A stretch of 64,000 nucleotides of DNA from a bacterium. Lineage in GTDB: Bacteria > Pseudomonadota > Alphaproteobacteria > Micavibrionales > UBA2020. Under the pieces are notes generated by a model, which did no database searches, was not told the DNA's origin, and worked only from the letters and a program-made list of their open reading frames with translations. The stretch is from contig JAQSDV010000004.1 in NCBI GenBank assembly GCA_029945425.1, forward strand, positions 1,102,991-1,166,990. Direction: 5' to 3'. Shown here piece by piece: positions 24,874 to 33,703 of the stretch (its first letter is position 1; the number at the start of each line of letters is the position of its first letter). The translations under genes and the position numbers were made by a program.

Positions 24874-25590
24874 ATGCGCCCCTCCGGACGTGCGGCTGAC
24901 CAGCTGCGCAACATCATTCTCGAACCCGGATTTTCGAAGCATGCGGAAGGCTCCTGCATGGCGCGCTTCGGCGACACGCATGTGCTTTGCACCGCGTCGG
25001 TCGAGGATCGCGTGGCATCGTGGCTGAAGGGCAAAGGCAAGGGCTGGGTCACCGCCGAATACGGCATGCTTCCCCGCTCGACCGGCAGCCGCACCGACCG
25101 TGAAGCCGCACGTGGCAAGCAATCCGGCCGCACGCAGGAAATCCAGCGCCTGATCGGCCGTGCGCTCCGCGCTGTCGTGAAACTGGAAGCCATGCCCGAG
25201 CTGCAGATCGTGATCGATTGCGACGTCATCCAGGCCGATGGCGGCACGCGCACGGCGGCCATCACCGGATCTTATGTCGCGCTCCAGATGGCTTGCGCGC
25301 ATCTGCAGAAAATCGGCGCGGTAAAAGAAAACCCGATCATCGATACCGTCGCTGCCGTTTCCTGCGGCCTCTATAAAGGCGAAGCGGTGCTGGACCTTGA
25401 TTACATCGAGGATTCAGGCGCGGAAGCCGACGCCAATTTCGTCATGACCGGCGGCGGCGGGTTGGTCGAAGTGCAGGGCACGGCAGAGCACCGCGCCTTC
25501 ACCGAGGAACAATTCATGAGCCTTATGGGTTTGGCCCGCAAAGGCATCGGTGAGTTGATTTCCCTCCAGAAAAATGCTTTAAACAAATAA
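24874..25590 (+). CDS. rph: ribonuclease PH
   Basis: A 238-residue RNase PH, a phosphorolytic 3'-5' exoribonuclease that trims tRNA 3' ends. The N-terminal [24 protein letters not shown] and [12 protein letters not shown] blocks are diagnostic, and [17 protein letters not shown] is the conserved phosphate-site region. Length matches the family. It lies 27 bases after the J-domain gene in the same direction. Placement of hrcA divergent from rph is common in alphaproteobacteria. Confidence 0.98.
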   Translation: MRPSGRAADQLRNIILEPGFSKHAEGSCMARFGDTHVLCTASVEDRVASWLKGKGKGWVTAEYGMLPRSTGSRTDREAARGKQSGRTQEIQRLIGRALRAVVKLEAMPELQIVIDCDVIQADGGTRTAAITGSYVALQMACAHLQKIGAVKENPIIDTVAAVSCGLYKGEAVLDLDYIEDSGAEADANFVMTGGGGLVEVQGTAEHRAFTEEQFMSLMGLARKGIGELISLQKNALNK

Positions 25591-25618
25591 ATCAGTAATT
25601 TAGGGTAGTGTGGTTAAT

Positions 25619-25647
25619 TTGACATAATACGCGGAATAGCGTAGGAT
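25619..25647 (+). promoter_or_regulatory. promoter for the first ankyrin gene
   Basis: TTGACA (25619-25624, extended TTGACATAA), 17 bases, TAGGAT (25642-25647). An in-frame ATG at 25646 overlaps this -10 box and therefore cannot be the start, which supports ATG 25682. Confidence 0.65.
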
Positions 25648-25681
25648 GTCTTGCGATTCCAACGTTTTGGAGGATATTGCT

Positions 25682-26839
25682 ATGGCTGCGAACACCCCGA
25701 AGAAAGACATGAAGGATACGCTGCGCTACAAACACATGGTCGCGCGCCTTCAAAATCTGCTGCCGCATCAAAAAGAAGCGGCGCTGCTTCAGGAAATCTC
25801 CAAAGGGTTGCAGTGGCGCATTGATGCCGTCATCGAAGCGGTCGAGAAAAAACCCGACGACTGGCAGTTGATCGATACCGCAGGCGTGCTGAAACATGCC
25901 GCGATGCTGGGCCGCCTTGGCACCGTTGAAAAACTTTGCGACCTGTTCGGCTACCCCGCGGGCACGCCGGTTGCGCCGCAGCCGATCGATGTCGCGTTCC
26001 AGACGGCTGTGCTGCATGGCCGTTTCCGCACCGCGGATGCGCTGGCCGCGCGCGGTGCCGGCATGCACCCCGTATCAAACGGCAGCCCGCTGCCGCCCCT
26101 GTTGCAGGCCGTGTTGCAGGAACAGACGCGCAGCATCGATTATCTTATCAAAAAAGGCACTGACAAGGACTTCCTCGCCTATCTTGCGGTCGGCGCAAAT
26201 TCGATGAAATCGCTGCAGCACCTTGTTGAAAAACGCGGCGCGGATGTGAATTACCGTACAGCGTCCGGCGATACGCCGCTCGACATGGCGTCGCGCGTGA
26301 ATAACCCGATCCTCAAGCAATACCTGATCGAGCGTGGCGCGAAGGCGCCGCAGTTGCTGGAAAAACCTGTCGCACTCGGCACCGCCGCGTTGCATGGCAC
26401 AACGTTCGAAACGAATTTTGACACCGCCTACCTGCCGATCATCCTGAAGGCATGGCAGGTGCCCGTGATTTCGAAAGAACTGAAAAACGCGCTGACAGCA
26501 GTTGCAAAAACCGAAAGCGGCCTCGACTTCACGCTGACGAATGGCCGCAAGATGGAATGGGCTGAAAACAAGAACGGCACCGAATTCATCGGCCGCGGCA
26601 ACCGCGCGATTCAATTCGACACCTCCGACGCGCGCGCGATGGTCGCGGCCAGCAAGAGCCGCGGCTGGAGCGAGATCAACGTTCATGGTGATGACACGCA
26701 ACGCCAGAAACTGTGGCTGGAGGCAAAACGGCAGGGTTTGCGCATCGCAAATTACGTCCCCCCGAACGACAGCGACGCCGTAAAAATCTGGGCCGCCGAG
26801 CAAGCGGTGAAAAAGCCGCAAGGACCGCGTCCGAACTAA
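25682..26839 (+). CDS. ankyrin-repeat protein with C-terminal LPD7-like domain
   Basis: A 385-residue protein. It begins with a module shared with the next gene (KDTLRYKHMVARL, then QWRIDAVIEAV), followed by ankyrin-like repeats to about residue 230 (e.g. ADVNYRTASGDTPLDMASR). From about 275 to 365 the pattern AIQFDTSDARAMVAASKSRG followed by WSEINVHGDDTQRQKLWLEA and GLRIANYVPP resembles LPD7, a domain usually found in relaxase and polyvalent proteins of mobile elements. That assignment is by eye. GGAGG lies 8 bases before the ATG. No signal peptide is seen, so it is probably cytoplasmic. Function is unknown. Confidence 0.8.
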   Translation: MAANTPKKDMKDTLRYKHMVARLQNLLPHQKEAALLQEISKGLQWRIDAVIEAVEKKPDDWQLIDTAGVLKHAAMLGRLGTVEKLCDLFGYPAGTPVAPQPIDVAFQTAVLHGRFRTADALAARGAGMHPVSNGSPLPPLLQAVLQEQTRSIDYLIKKGTDKDFLAYLAVGANSMKSLQHLVEKRGADVNYRTASGDTPLDMASRVNNPILKQYLIERGAKAPQLLEKPVALGTAALHGTTFETNFDTAYLPIILKAWQVPVISKELKNALTAVAKTESGLDFTLTNGRKMEWAENKNGTEFIGRGNRAIQFDTSDARAMVAASKSRGWSEINVHGDDTQRQKLWLEAKRQGLRIANYVPPNDSDAVKIWAAEQAVKKPQGPRPN

Positions 26840-26883
26840 ACTTTCTTCCTATTAATACAGCATATTAGCGCGGGTCATTTATA

Positions 26884-26911
26884 TTGACATAACGCGACTT
26901 TCTGCTATTCT
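26884..26911 (+). promoter_or_regulatory. promoter for the second ankyrin gene
   Basis: TTGACA (26884-26889, extended TTGACATAA), 16 bases, TATTCT (26906-26911). It shows that the two ankyrin paralogues are separately transcribed. Confidence 0.65.
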
Positions 26912-26945
26912 CGGCGCGGTTTTATTTAAAAGGAATTTCCGCGCC

Positions 26946-28007
26946 ATGACAGCATTGAAAGACATGAAAAACACGCTGCGCTACAAACATATGATTGCGC
27001 GCCTGTCCACGCTGCCGCCCTATAAAAAAGAAGCGCAGCTGAAAAAAGAAATCGTCAATGGCAAGCAATGGCGCATCGATGCCGCTATCGAAGCGATCAA
27101 CACGAACCCCGTCGATTGGAACTACGTGAACGTGACCGACGTCATGAAGCTTGCGGCAAGCTTTGGCCGTTTGCAGACAGTTGAAAAAATCGCCGACATC
27201 ATGGAATGGAAACCCGGCGCGCGCGTGGCACAGACCCCCGTGCAGGCAGCATTCCATGTGGCATCCTTGCACGGTCATTACCGTACGGCGGATGCGATGG
27301 CCAAACGCGGCGCAGGCCCGATGTATGAAGCGCAAGGCACGCCCGCCGCCATGTACAGCGCCATCGAACAGGCCGATCTCAAGAAAATCGATTACCTGCT
27401 GAAACGCGGCGCGAACAAGGATTACCTCGTCACGCTCGCCTCCACCTCCGACAAATACATGGAAGTGACGAAATATCTGGTCGAGGAAAAGCAGTCCGGC
27501 GTGAATTTCGCATCGCAGGGGTTCTGGACGCCGTTCCTCAATGCCGTGAAATACGACCGCAACGATCTCGCCCATTATTTGCTGGAACACGGCGCAACGC
27601 CGCAACTGGATAAAAGCGCGGGCGAGGCGCTGTACACAGCAGTCGGCAACGGCAACGTGACCATGATCAATACGATGCTGGATATCGGTTTCAAAGTTGA
27701 TATGCAGACGCTGCATCACGCGATGCATTCGGGGCAGGTCGACGCCACGAAAGCCCTGCTGGCGCGCGGTGGCTTGAACATCAACGAAGGCAAGCAGGAA
27801 ACCCTGCTGCTGGCGATCGCCGCGCAAAAAAATGCGCCGCAAATGGTTGCAATCGCGCTGGAGGCCGGTGCGGATGCGTCGGCTGCGTTGGCGGCATTGA
27901 AGAAAGATCCCGAACTCTACCGCTACGGCAACCGCGCGAAGATGGAAAAATACCTCGAAGATTATCTCGCGCCGAAAGCACCCAAGCCCCCGGGATTTAG
28001 CCTGTGA
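26946..28007 (+). CDS. ankyrin-repeat protein, paralogue of the preceding gene
   Basis: A 353-residue protein. Its first 90 residues closely match the previous gene (KNTLRYKHMIARL, QWRIDAAIEAI, ASFGRLQTVEKIADI). Ankyrin repeats continue almost to the end (HVASLHGHYRTADAMAKRGA, YLLKRGANKDYLVTLAS, ALLARGGLNINEGKQETLLL). It lacks the LPD7-like tail and ends PKPPGFSL. AAAAGGA precedes the ATG. Its stop overlaps the GTG start of rdgB by 4 bases. Tandem duplication followed by gain or loss of a domain is the simplest history. Confidence 0.85.
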   Translation: MTALKDMKNTLRYKHMIARLSTLPPYKKEAQLKKEIVNGKQWRIDAAIEAINTNPVDWNYVNVTDVMKLAASFGRLQTVEKIADIMEWKPGARVAQTPVQAAFHVASLHGHYRTADAMAKRGAGPMYEAQGTPAAMYSAIEQADLKKIDYLLKRGANKDYLVTLASTSDKYMEVTKYLVEEKQSGVNFASQGFWTPFLNAVKYDRNDLAHYLLEHGATPQLDKSAGEALYTAVGNGNVTMINTMLDIGFKVDMQTLHHAMHSGQVDATKALLARGGLNINEGKQETLLLAIAAQKNAPQMVAIALEAGADASAALAALKKDPELYRYGNRAKMEKYLEDYLAPKAPKPPGFSL

Positions 28008-28633
28008 GCGCGGAGTTGAAGGAAAAACAATCAGCGCGCAAATTCACCGGCGAAGAACTGGTGGTGGCGACGCATAACAACGGCAAGCTACGCGAATTCC
28101 GCGAAATGTTCGGCGACCGCATTGCCAAGCTGACCAACGCCGCCGAATACGGCGTTGAATCCCCCGAAGAAACCGGCACCACCTTTGTTGAAAATGCGCT
28201 CATCAAGGCGCGTGTTGTGGCGGAAGCAACCGGCAAGCCCGCGCTTGCCGATGACAGCGGCATTTGCGTATCGGCATTGGGCGGCGCGCCCGGCGTCTAT
28301 TCCGCCGACTGGGCGGAAGAACCGGGCAAGCCCCGCGATTTCTACATGGCGATGGAGCGCGTGCAAAAAGAAATGGGCGACAATCCCGACCGAGCCGCCT
28401 ATTTCGTGTCCTGCCTCGTGCTGGCATGGCCGGACGGCCATTACGAAACGGTCGAGGGCTATGTGCATGGCACGCTGCACTTCCCGCCGCGCGGGCTGCA
28501 GGGCCATGGCTATGACCCTGTTTTCGTGCCGGATGGCGAAACGCGCAGCTATGGCGAAATGACTCAAGGCGAAAAAGAAAAATCCAGCCATCGCGGCGAC
28601 TCGTTCAGAAAAATGCTGGCGAAATGCTTCTGA
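28004..28633 (+). CDS. rdgB: dITP/XTP pyrophosphatase
   Basis: A 209-residue RdgB/HAM1 enzyme that hydrolyses dITP, dITP-like and XTP to monophosphates and keeps non-canonical purines out of DNA. The N-terminal VVATHNNGKLREF and the DDSGICVSALGGAPGVYSA segment are family signatures, as is GYDPVF. The start is GTG in a GTGA overlap with the ankyrin stop, so translation is coupled. The end overlaps hemW by 10 bases; rdgB-hemW is a widespread pair. Confidence 0.97.
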   Translation: MSAELKEKQSARKFTGEELVVATHNNGKLREFREMFGDRIAKLTNAAEYGVESPEETGTTFVENALIKARVVAEATGKPALADDSGICVSALGGAPGVYSADWAEEPGKPRDFYMAMERVQKEMGDNPDRAAYFVSCLVLAWPDGHYETVEGYVHGTLHFPPRGLQGHGYDPVFVPDGETRSYGEMTQGEKEKSSHRGDSFRKMLAKCF

Positions 28634-29814
28634 ATAAGAAAAACGAACCGGCTGAACTGCAAAGCCTTGCGGTCTATATCCACTGGCCGTTTTGCAAGTT
28701 CAAATGTCATTACTGCGATTTCAACAGCCATGTGCGCGAGCAGGTGGAGCACAAGGATTGGGCGGCCGCCTATTTGCGCGAACTGCGCCATTACCGCGAC
28801 CTGACCGGCCCGCGCCAGATTGAATCCATTTTCTTTGGCGGCGGCACCCCGTCGCTGATGGAGCCCGCGACTGTTGAGGCCGTGATCGGTGCCGTGCACG
28901 ACCTGTGGGGGATACCGCAGGGCACGGAAGTAACGCTGGAGGCGAACCCGACCTCGACCGAAGCGGAAAAATTAAAAGGCTTCAAAGTCGCAGGCGTGAA
29001 CCGCGTGTCGCTCGGCCTGCAATCCCTGCGCGATGGCGATTTGAAACAACTCACCCGCCAGCATTCGGCGGCGGAAGGCCTAGCGGCCGTCAAAACCGCC
29101 GCATCGGTATTTGATCGCTATTCTTTCGATATCATCTATGCGCGCCCCGACCAGTCGGTGGATAGCTGGAAAGAAGAACTCGCCGAAGCGCTGCAATATG
29201 CGCGCGGGCACATGTCCCTCTACCAACTGACGATCGAGGAAGGCACGAAATTCCACACGCTGCATGAACGCGGGGAACTTGTCGTGCCGGATGGCGATAT
29301 GGGTGCCGCGTTCTACGAGGTGACGCAGGAAATGATGGAAGCCGCAGGCATGCCGGCATACGAAGTCTCGAACCATGCAAAGCCGGGTGATGAATCACGG
29401 CATAACATGGTCTATTGGCGTTATGGCGATTACGCGGGCATCGGTCCCGGCGCGCATGGGCGTTTGACCCTCGATGGCGTGAAGCAGGCGACCCGCGCAC
29501 ACCGCGCCCCTGAATTGTGGATGGAGCGCGTGAACCGTAATGGCCACGGCGCACATGACATGGAAATTGTCGATACGGCGGGCAGGGGCCGTGAAATGCT
29601 GATGATGGGCCTCCGCCTTATGGAAGGTGTTGACCTCGATAAATTCCAGAATGAAGCGCAGAAACATTTTTCAGCATTTGTTAACGCAAAAAGGCTCACA
29701 ATGCTGTTAGAAGAGGGGCTTCTTGAAGTCTCGCCTTCGCGACTCACGGCGACGCCCAAGGGACGCCAGAGGCTCAATGCGGTTCTCGCCTATTTGTTAT
29801 CCGGACAGGAATGA
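28624..29814 (+). CDS. hemW: radical SAM heme chaperone HemW
   Basis: A 396-residue HemW. The radical SAM cluster motif CxxxCxxC is CKFKCHYC, in an IHWPFC context that separates HemW from the coproporphyrinogen dehydrogenase HemN. FFGGGTPSLM and the EANPT segment follow. HemW is reported to bind and deliver heme to respiratory enzymes. The ATG lies inside the 3' end of rdgB (10-base overlap) and the stop overlaps the next gene (ATGA), giving a coupled three-gene unit. Confidence 0.96.
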   Translation: MLLNKKNEPAELQSLAVYIHWPFCKFKCHYCDFNSHVREQVEHKDWAAAYLRELRHYRDLTGPRQIESIFFGGGTPSLMEPATVEAVIGAVHDLWGIPQGTEVTLEANPTSTEAEKLKGFKVAGVNRVSLGLQSLRDGDLKQLTRQHSAAEGLAAVKTAASVFDRYSFDIIYARPDQSVDSWKEELAEALQYARGHMSLYQLTIEEGTKFHTLHERGELVVPDGDMGAAFYEVTQEMMEAAGMPAYEVSNHAKPGDESRHNMVYWRYGDYAGIGPGAHGRLTLDGVKQATRAHRAPELWMERVNRNGHGAHDMEIVDTAGRGREMLMMGLRLMEGVDLDKFQNEAQKHFSAFVNAKRLTMLLEEGLLEVSPSRLTATPKGRQRLNAVLAYLLSGQE

Positions 29815-30671
29815 TGCAAGTCGTATTCGAAACCAATGCTGCCGAATTTTTGAAGAAGCACGGCGAATATCTTGAAAGCCGCGAGGCGGAGCATAACCTG
29901 ATCCTGTCGCTGAGTCATGCCGCGCTCGCCAAGCAGAAAAAGGGCGAGAAGACGGATACCCGTTTTGCCACCCTGATGAATGATGACGGGCTGGTGGTCG
30001 CCGCCGTGCAGACCCCGCCGCATAACCTCGTCCTGAGCCGCGCAACCACGCCGGAGATCGAGCCGATTGCCGATGCGCTGGCGGAAAAGGGCTGGACGTT
30101 TCCCGGTATCGTCGGTCCCGCTGGCGAAGCATCGACCTTCGCCGACCGCTGGGCGCAGAAGACCGGCCAGAAATCTGTCGAATATATGGACCAGATCATC
30201 TATTCCCTGAAACAGGTTTTGCTGCCGCCGATGGCAGAGGGCAAAAGCCGCCTTGCGAAAGCGGGCGAAGAGAAACTGCTGGCGGCATGGGTCGTGAAAT
30301 TCGCGGAAGACGCGCTGCCGAAATCGGAACAGCTGGATGAAATTGAAGCCGTGAAGAAGGCATCAGACCTGATCGCGGCTGAACGACTGATGGTCTGGGA
30401 TGTCGACGGCAAGCCCCGCGCGCAAGCGGGCTTTTCCGGCACGGCCCATGTCGCCCGCATCAACATGGTTTACACGCCGCCCGAAGAACGTGGTCGCGGC
30501 TATGCCAGTGCGGTTGTCGCGGATATCAGCCAGCGCCAGCTGGATGCAGGCAAGAAAATGTGCTGCCTTTACGCAGATGCACGCAACCCCGTATCAAATT
30601 CGATCTACCGCAAGATCGGTTATGAATTCGTCGGGCGTTCCAGCCTCTACGTTCTCGAAAAGAAATCCTGA
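29811..30671 (+). CDS. GNAT family N-acetyltransferase
   Basis: A 286-residue protein with a C-terminal GNAT domain, about residues 150-286. The acetyl-CoA motif is ERGRGYA at about 226-232, followed by NSIYRKIGYEFVGRSS. The N-terminal half (about 1-140) resembles the weakly conserved first domain of two-domain GNAT proteins. It is coupled to hemW by an ATGATG/TGA overlap; ATG 29814 is an alternative start one codon later. The substrate is unknown. Confidence 0.88.
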   Translation: MMQVVFETNAAEFLKKHGEYLESREAEHNLILSLSHAALAKQKKGEKTDTRFATLMNDDGLVVAAVQTPPHNLVLSRATTPEIEPIADALAEKGWTFPGIVGPAGEASTFADRWAQKTGQKSVEYMDQIIYSLKQVLLPPMAEGKSRLAKAGEEKLLAAWVVKFAEDALPKSEQLDEIEAVKKASDLIAAERLMVWDVDGKPRAQAGFSGTAHVARINMVYTPPEERGRGYASAVVADISQRQLDAGKKMCCLYADARNPVSNSIYRKIGYEFVGRSSLYVLEKKS

Positions 30672-30675
30672 TTTT

Positions 30676-31377
30676 TTAAAGGTCGAATGACTTCGAAGGC
30701 GCATGCGGCCGTTGCGGACGCGGCAGCTCGGGCAGGTTGTTCAGCTCTGCCTTGAAGGCCTGCATTGTTTCGGCATAGGCGTCGTTCAGGTAGTTGAATG
30801 ACAGGATGGTCTGCTTGCGCAAATCCACCAGATCACGCTGGGGCACAACCGGCGTGCCATTGCCGCTTTTCACGGCATCGAAAATCTTTTGCAATTGCGC
30901 GCTATCGGCGTCGCTGCCGAAGGCCTGAGCAGGATTGGCCGTCGCCAGTTTTTCCGTGATCTTCACTTTGCTGGTGTCGAGATCGCCGAGCAATGCTTCG
31001 CTCAGGCGTGCGGCGAAGAAAATCGCCTCTTCCTGACCGCTTTGGAAAAACGGCATGTCGAATTCTGCGGCTTCGTATGTCGGGGGCTTCACGCCGAGCG
31101 TTTGCGCAAGGCTGGAATTGCGCAGGCTGGCCTTTTCGATCGCGCCGGATACCGCGCCGGCGTCGCCATTGGGCGCGCCGTCCTTCAAATGCTGGATCCC
31201 GCGCGCCAGCAAGCGCCATGATTCACGCTTTGCATCTGTGGCGGCCGCGGTCGGGGACAGGGAATGGAGGTCGGTCACGATTGCGAGCGGTAGTGCATCC
31301 ACGTGCTGTTTTGCCAGCAGCAGCATGCGATCATACGTCGCGCTGCGGTCTTTGATATGCTGGGCATCGTCGGTCAT
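30676..31377 (-). CDS. hypothetical protein with structured leader
   Basis: A 233-residue soluble, mostly helical protein that I do not recognise. It ends PSKSFDL, like the protein at 16001-16615. The stop lies 4 bases from the convergent GNAT gene. GGAG is 5 bases before the ATG, but it can be masked by a complementary upstream segment (31378-31431), so translation may be regulated. No neighbouring gene points to a function. Confidence 0.72.
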   Translation of the reverse strand: MTDDAQHIKDRSATYDRMLLLAKQHVDALPLAIVTDLHSLSPTAAATDAKRESWRLLARGIQHLKDGAPNGDAGAVSGAIEKASLRNSSLAQTLGVKPPTYEAAEFDMPFFQSGQEEAIFFAARLSEALLGDLDTSKVKITEKLATANPAQAFGSDADSAQLQKIFDAVKSGNGTPVVPQRDLVDLRKQTILSFNYLNDAYAETMQAFKAELNNLPELPRPQRPHAPSKSFDL

Positions 31378-31431
31378 GGAATCTCCGCTTGAAACTCTGA
31401 TTTCACCTTATCGCAAATCAATGCGGAGATC
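31378..31431 (-). promoter_or_regulatory. 5' leader stem masking the ribosome binding site
   Basis: In the minus-strand transcript ATCTCCGC (31430-31423) is complementary to GCGGAGAT (31388-31381), which contains the GGAG ribosome binding site of the gene starting at 31377. A further G-T wobble pair extends the stem to 9 pairs. The 34-base loop contains an inner 6-bp stem, TGATTT with AAATCA. The fold could act as a thermosensor or ligand switch. It depends on transcription starting upstream of 31431, which is not shown. Confidence 0.5.
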
Positions 31432-31475
31432 AACAATATTACATAATATTTCAAAAATCGGACATTAAATTACCC

Positions 31476-31508
31476 AAAAAGAAACGGCCCCTGTAATGGG
31501 GCCGTTTC
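31476..31508 (-). terminator. rho-independent terminator after the 33168 gene
   Basis: A perfect 11-bp stem (GAAACGGCCCC at 31481-31491 with its complement at 31498-31508) and a 6-base loop are followed on the minus strand by TTTTT. The other strand has CTTTT, so it could work both ways. Confidence 0.88.
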
Positions 31509-31530
31509 CTTTTAAATCGACAACCGGATT

Positions 31531-33168
31531 TTAGGGAACGGGGTTCGGTACGCCGCCGGGGATGTTGCCGCCGGGGATCAGCGCGTTCAAGGGCTGACCG
31601 TTCAGCGTGGCGTTGCCCGAGGGATCAACCGTCAGCGTCAGCTTGCGCAGGCTGCGCCCATCGGCGTCTTTCTCGGGTTTGGTGTAACCCTGCACCATCG
31701 CAAGGCCAGAGGCATAGCCAGCCAGCTTCGGATTGGCGCCCGCGCCGCTTTGCGAAGCGCTCTGCAGTTTCAGGACCGTTTCATCCACGCCGGTCAGGGT
31801 CAGCGTCATGCTGCCTTCCGTCATGATCGGCGAAGCCGCGCTTGCGCGGAACTGGCCATCCAGCGCGGAGCTGAGATCGGGTGCTTTGGTATAGGTGTTG
31901 CGCACCGAAATCGTCGTACCGGCATTGACCAGCTGCTGCGGCAGCGTCGTCATCAGCATCATCAGCTGCATCTGCGCCTGCTGCTGGATCTCTGCCTGTT
32001 TCGCGGGATCCACCTGGCCGCCACCAACGCCGACAAGCGAACCCATGAAGCTTTCCACTGCGGACGAAATGCTGCTGCCCAGATCGCGCATCGGCAGGTT
32101 CTCGACATAGACTTCGAAATTGCTGTTGCTCGGGATCAGGCCTTTGACGGCGGGATCGGTTTCGCCGACATTCAGGCCTTCCATCATGACCTTCACAGTG
32201 GTCGAACCCTTGGTCTGCAGCATGCCATTCACGTCGAGGGCAAGGCCGAGCTTGGCAAGCGCCGCAGTGAAGTCGGGGGTGTGTGCCGCGTTAGGATCGC
32301 CACCGGGTGCCGATTTCATAGTCAGCGCCACATCGGTCAGTTCGAGCGCGTTGTTCATACCATCAAGATAACCGCCAAGGTCGCTCATGACCGAGGTCAT
32401 CATCTGGCCCGCCTGATCCGGCGTGGTGGGGGTGGTTTGCGATTTTTTCAGCGTTTCGGCAACGGTATCCTGCATTTTCTTGCGGGATTTCAGGTCGATC
32501 TTTTCATACGAAGAATGCGCTGCCATGCCGCCGATGCTGACATCCGCCGCATTGCCCTTGTTAAAGGCAAACTTGATGCCCGAGCCGCCCATGCCGTAAG
32601 GGCCGGACCATGTGCCGTCGGCGTTCTGCGTCAGGTTCATGCTGCTGGTGAGTGACGCGACGGTGCCCGTGAATTCCCCGGGGGTCAGCGAATTGATGGA
32701 AACGTCGCCATATTGCGCGTCAACCTTGGTGAAGGTGCCAAGTTCGGGGAGCCAGGTGCCGTTGAAACGCTGGCTGCCGATTTTTACCTCTGCGATGGGC
32801 TTCGACGTTTCATCGAATGCCTTCATCGTCTGGGGCAATGCCACCGCAACGTTCAGCGCCGCGCCGTCCGATGCGGGGGTGACGTTGGCGATCAGCGTGC
32901 CCATGTCGAATTTGAAACCGTAATTGGTGACAACCGTCGCGCCCGGCATTTTGACTTCATAATAGGCGCCTTTGGGCGTCACTTCGACAGGGCCGGAAAG
33001 CGTGAGACCGTCGCCTTGCGTCTTGGCGAGGTCCATCGGGAAGGCGAGCGCATCTTCGACTTGCTTCTTGATGCCGGCTGCGCCTTCGGGCGTCGCGGTA
33101 TCTGCATAGCAAAGGTGGCTGGTCGCCATGAAGGCGAGGGCGAAAACGGCGGGCAAAACTTTGCGCAT
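31531..33168 (-). CDS. uncharacterised exported protein
   Basis: A 545-residue protein with a Sec signal peptide (MRKVLPAVFALAFMATSHLCYA). The mature part is beta-rich with repeated patterns such as GPVEVTPKGAYYEVKMPG and NADGTWSGPYGMGGSGIKF. It resembles alphaproteobacterial periplasmic families of the DUF2125/DUF945 kind, but I cannot assign one with certainty. ATG 33168 is chosen because AAGGA precedes it; the frame is open to 33210. A strong terminator follows. It is divergent from the Rap1a-like gene. Confidence 0.78.
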   Translation of the reverse strand: MRKVLPAVFALAFMATSHLCYADTATPEGAAGIKKQVEDALAFPMDLAKTQGDGLTLSGPVEVTPKGAYYEVKMPGATVVTNYGFKFDMGTLIANVTPASDGAALNVAVALPQTMKAFDETSKPIAEVKIGSQRFNGTWLPELGTFTKVDAQYGDVSINSLTPGEFTGTVASLTSSMNLTQNADGTWSGPYGMGGSGIKFAFNKGNAADVSIGGMAAHSSYEKIDLKSRKKMQDTVAETLKKSQTTPTTPDQAGQMMTSVMSDLGGYLDGMNNALELTDVALTMKSAPGGDPNAAHTPDFTAALAKLGLALDVNGMLQTKGSTTVKVMMEGLNVGETDPAVKGLIPSNSNFEVYVENLPMRDLGSSISSAVESFMGSLVGVGGGQVDPAKQAEIQQQAQMQLMMLMTTLPQQLVNAGTTISVRNTYTKAPDLSSALDGQFRASAASPIMTEGSMTLTLTGVDETVLKLQSASQSGAGANPKLAGYASGLAMVQGYTKPEKDADGRSLRKLTLTVDPSGNATLNGQPLNALIPGGNIPGGVPNPVP

Positions 33169-33319
33169 CGGTACATCCTTGAATAAAATGAAGGTCTTTC
33201 GTCTCGACAATTGTTAGAGAACGCCTTGAAACTATGCAAGAAATTCCTTAAATATTGGTTATTGCCTTAGTCATAAAACAGGTTTAAAACTGGTTTCCTG
33301 TATTCCCGAAAAGGACACG

Positions 33320-33703
33320 ATGAAACAGGCACTCGCCGCATTGCTGCTGATCCTCTGCCTGCTCGCGCCGATGCGCGGCGCAGACGCGCAATATGTGGCG
33401 ACCAAGGACCTTGCCCGCGAATGTTTGAGCGACAAGCGCGAGCAGATGGCGGCCTGCATCGGCTATGTGGCGGGGGTCATTGATTACCATCTGCTCATGC
33501 AGTCATTCGGCACTGCCCCGACCATTGATTTTTGCATTCCGGAAGATATATCCAAGGAACAGGCTGCCATCATCGTCATGGCCTACTTGCGGGGTGAAAC
33601 CCAGCATGATGAATTTACGGCGGCCGCGACTATACCCTTGGCCCTTAACAAGGTCTTTCCGTGCCAGCAGATGCGGACGACCCGGAAAAAGAAGCGTTCA
33701 TGA
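33320..33703 (+). CDS. Rap1a/Tai-like exported small protein
   Basis: A 127-residue protein with a Sec signal peptide ([17 protein letters not shown], cleavage near ADA-Q). The mature part has four cysteines (35, 46, 72, 115) in the pattern [27 protein letters not shown] and FPC, which matches the Rap1a/Tai family. Rap1a proteins are known as periplasmic immunity proteins against type VI amidase effectors, but many family members have no effector nearby, and none is seen here. AAAAGGA precedes the ATG. The stop overlaps the uvrB start (ATGA). Confidence 0.8.
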   Translation: MKQALAALLLILCLLAPMRGADAQYVATKDLARECLSDKREQMAACIGYVAGVIDYHLLMQSFGTAPTIDFCIPEDISKEQAAIIVMAYLRGETQHDEFTAAATIPLALNKVFPCQQMRTTRKKKRS

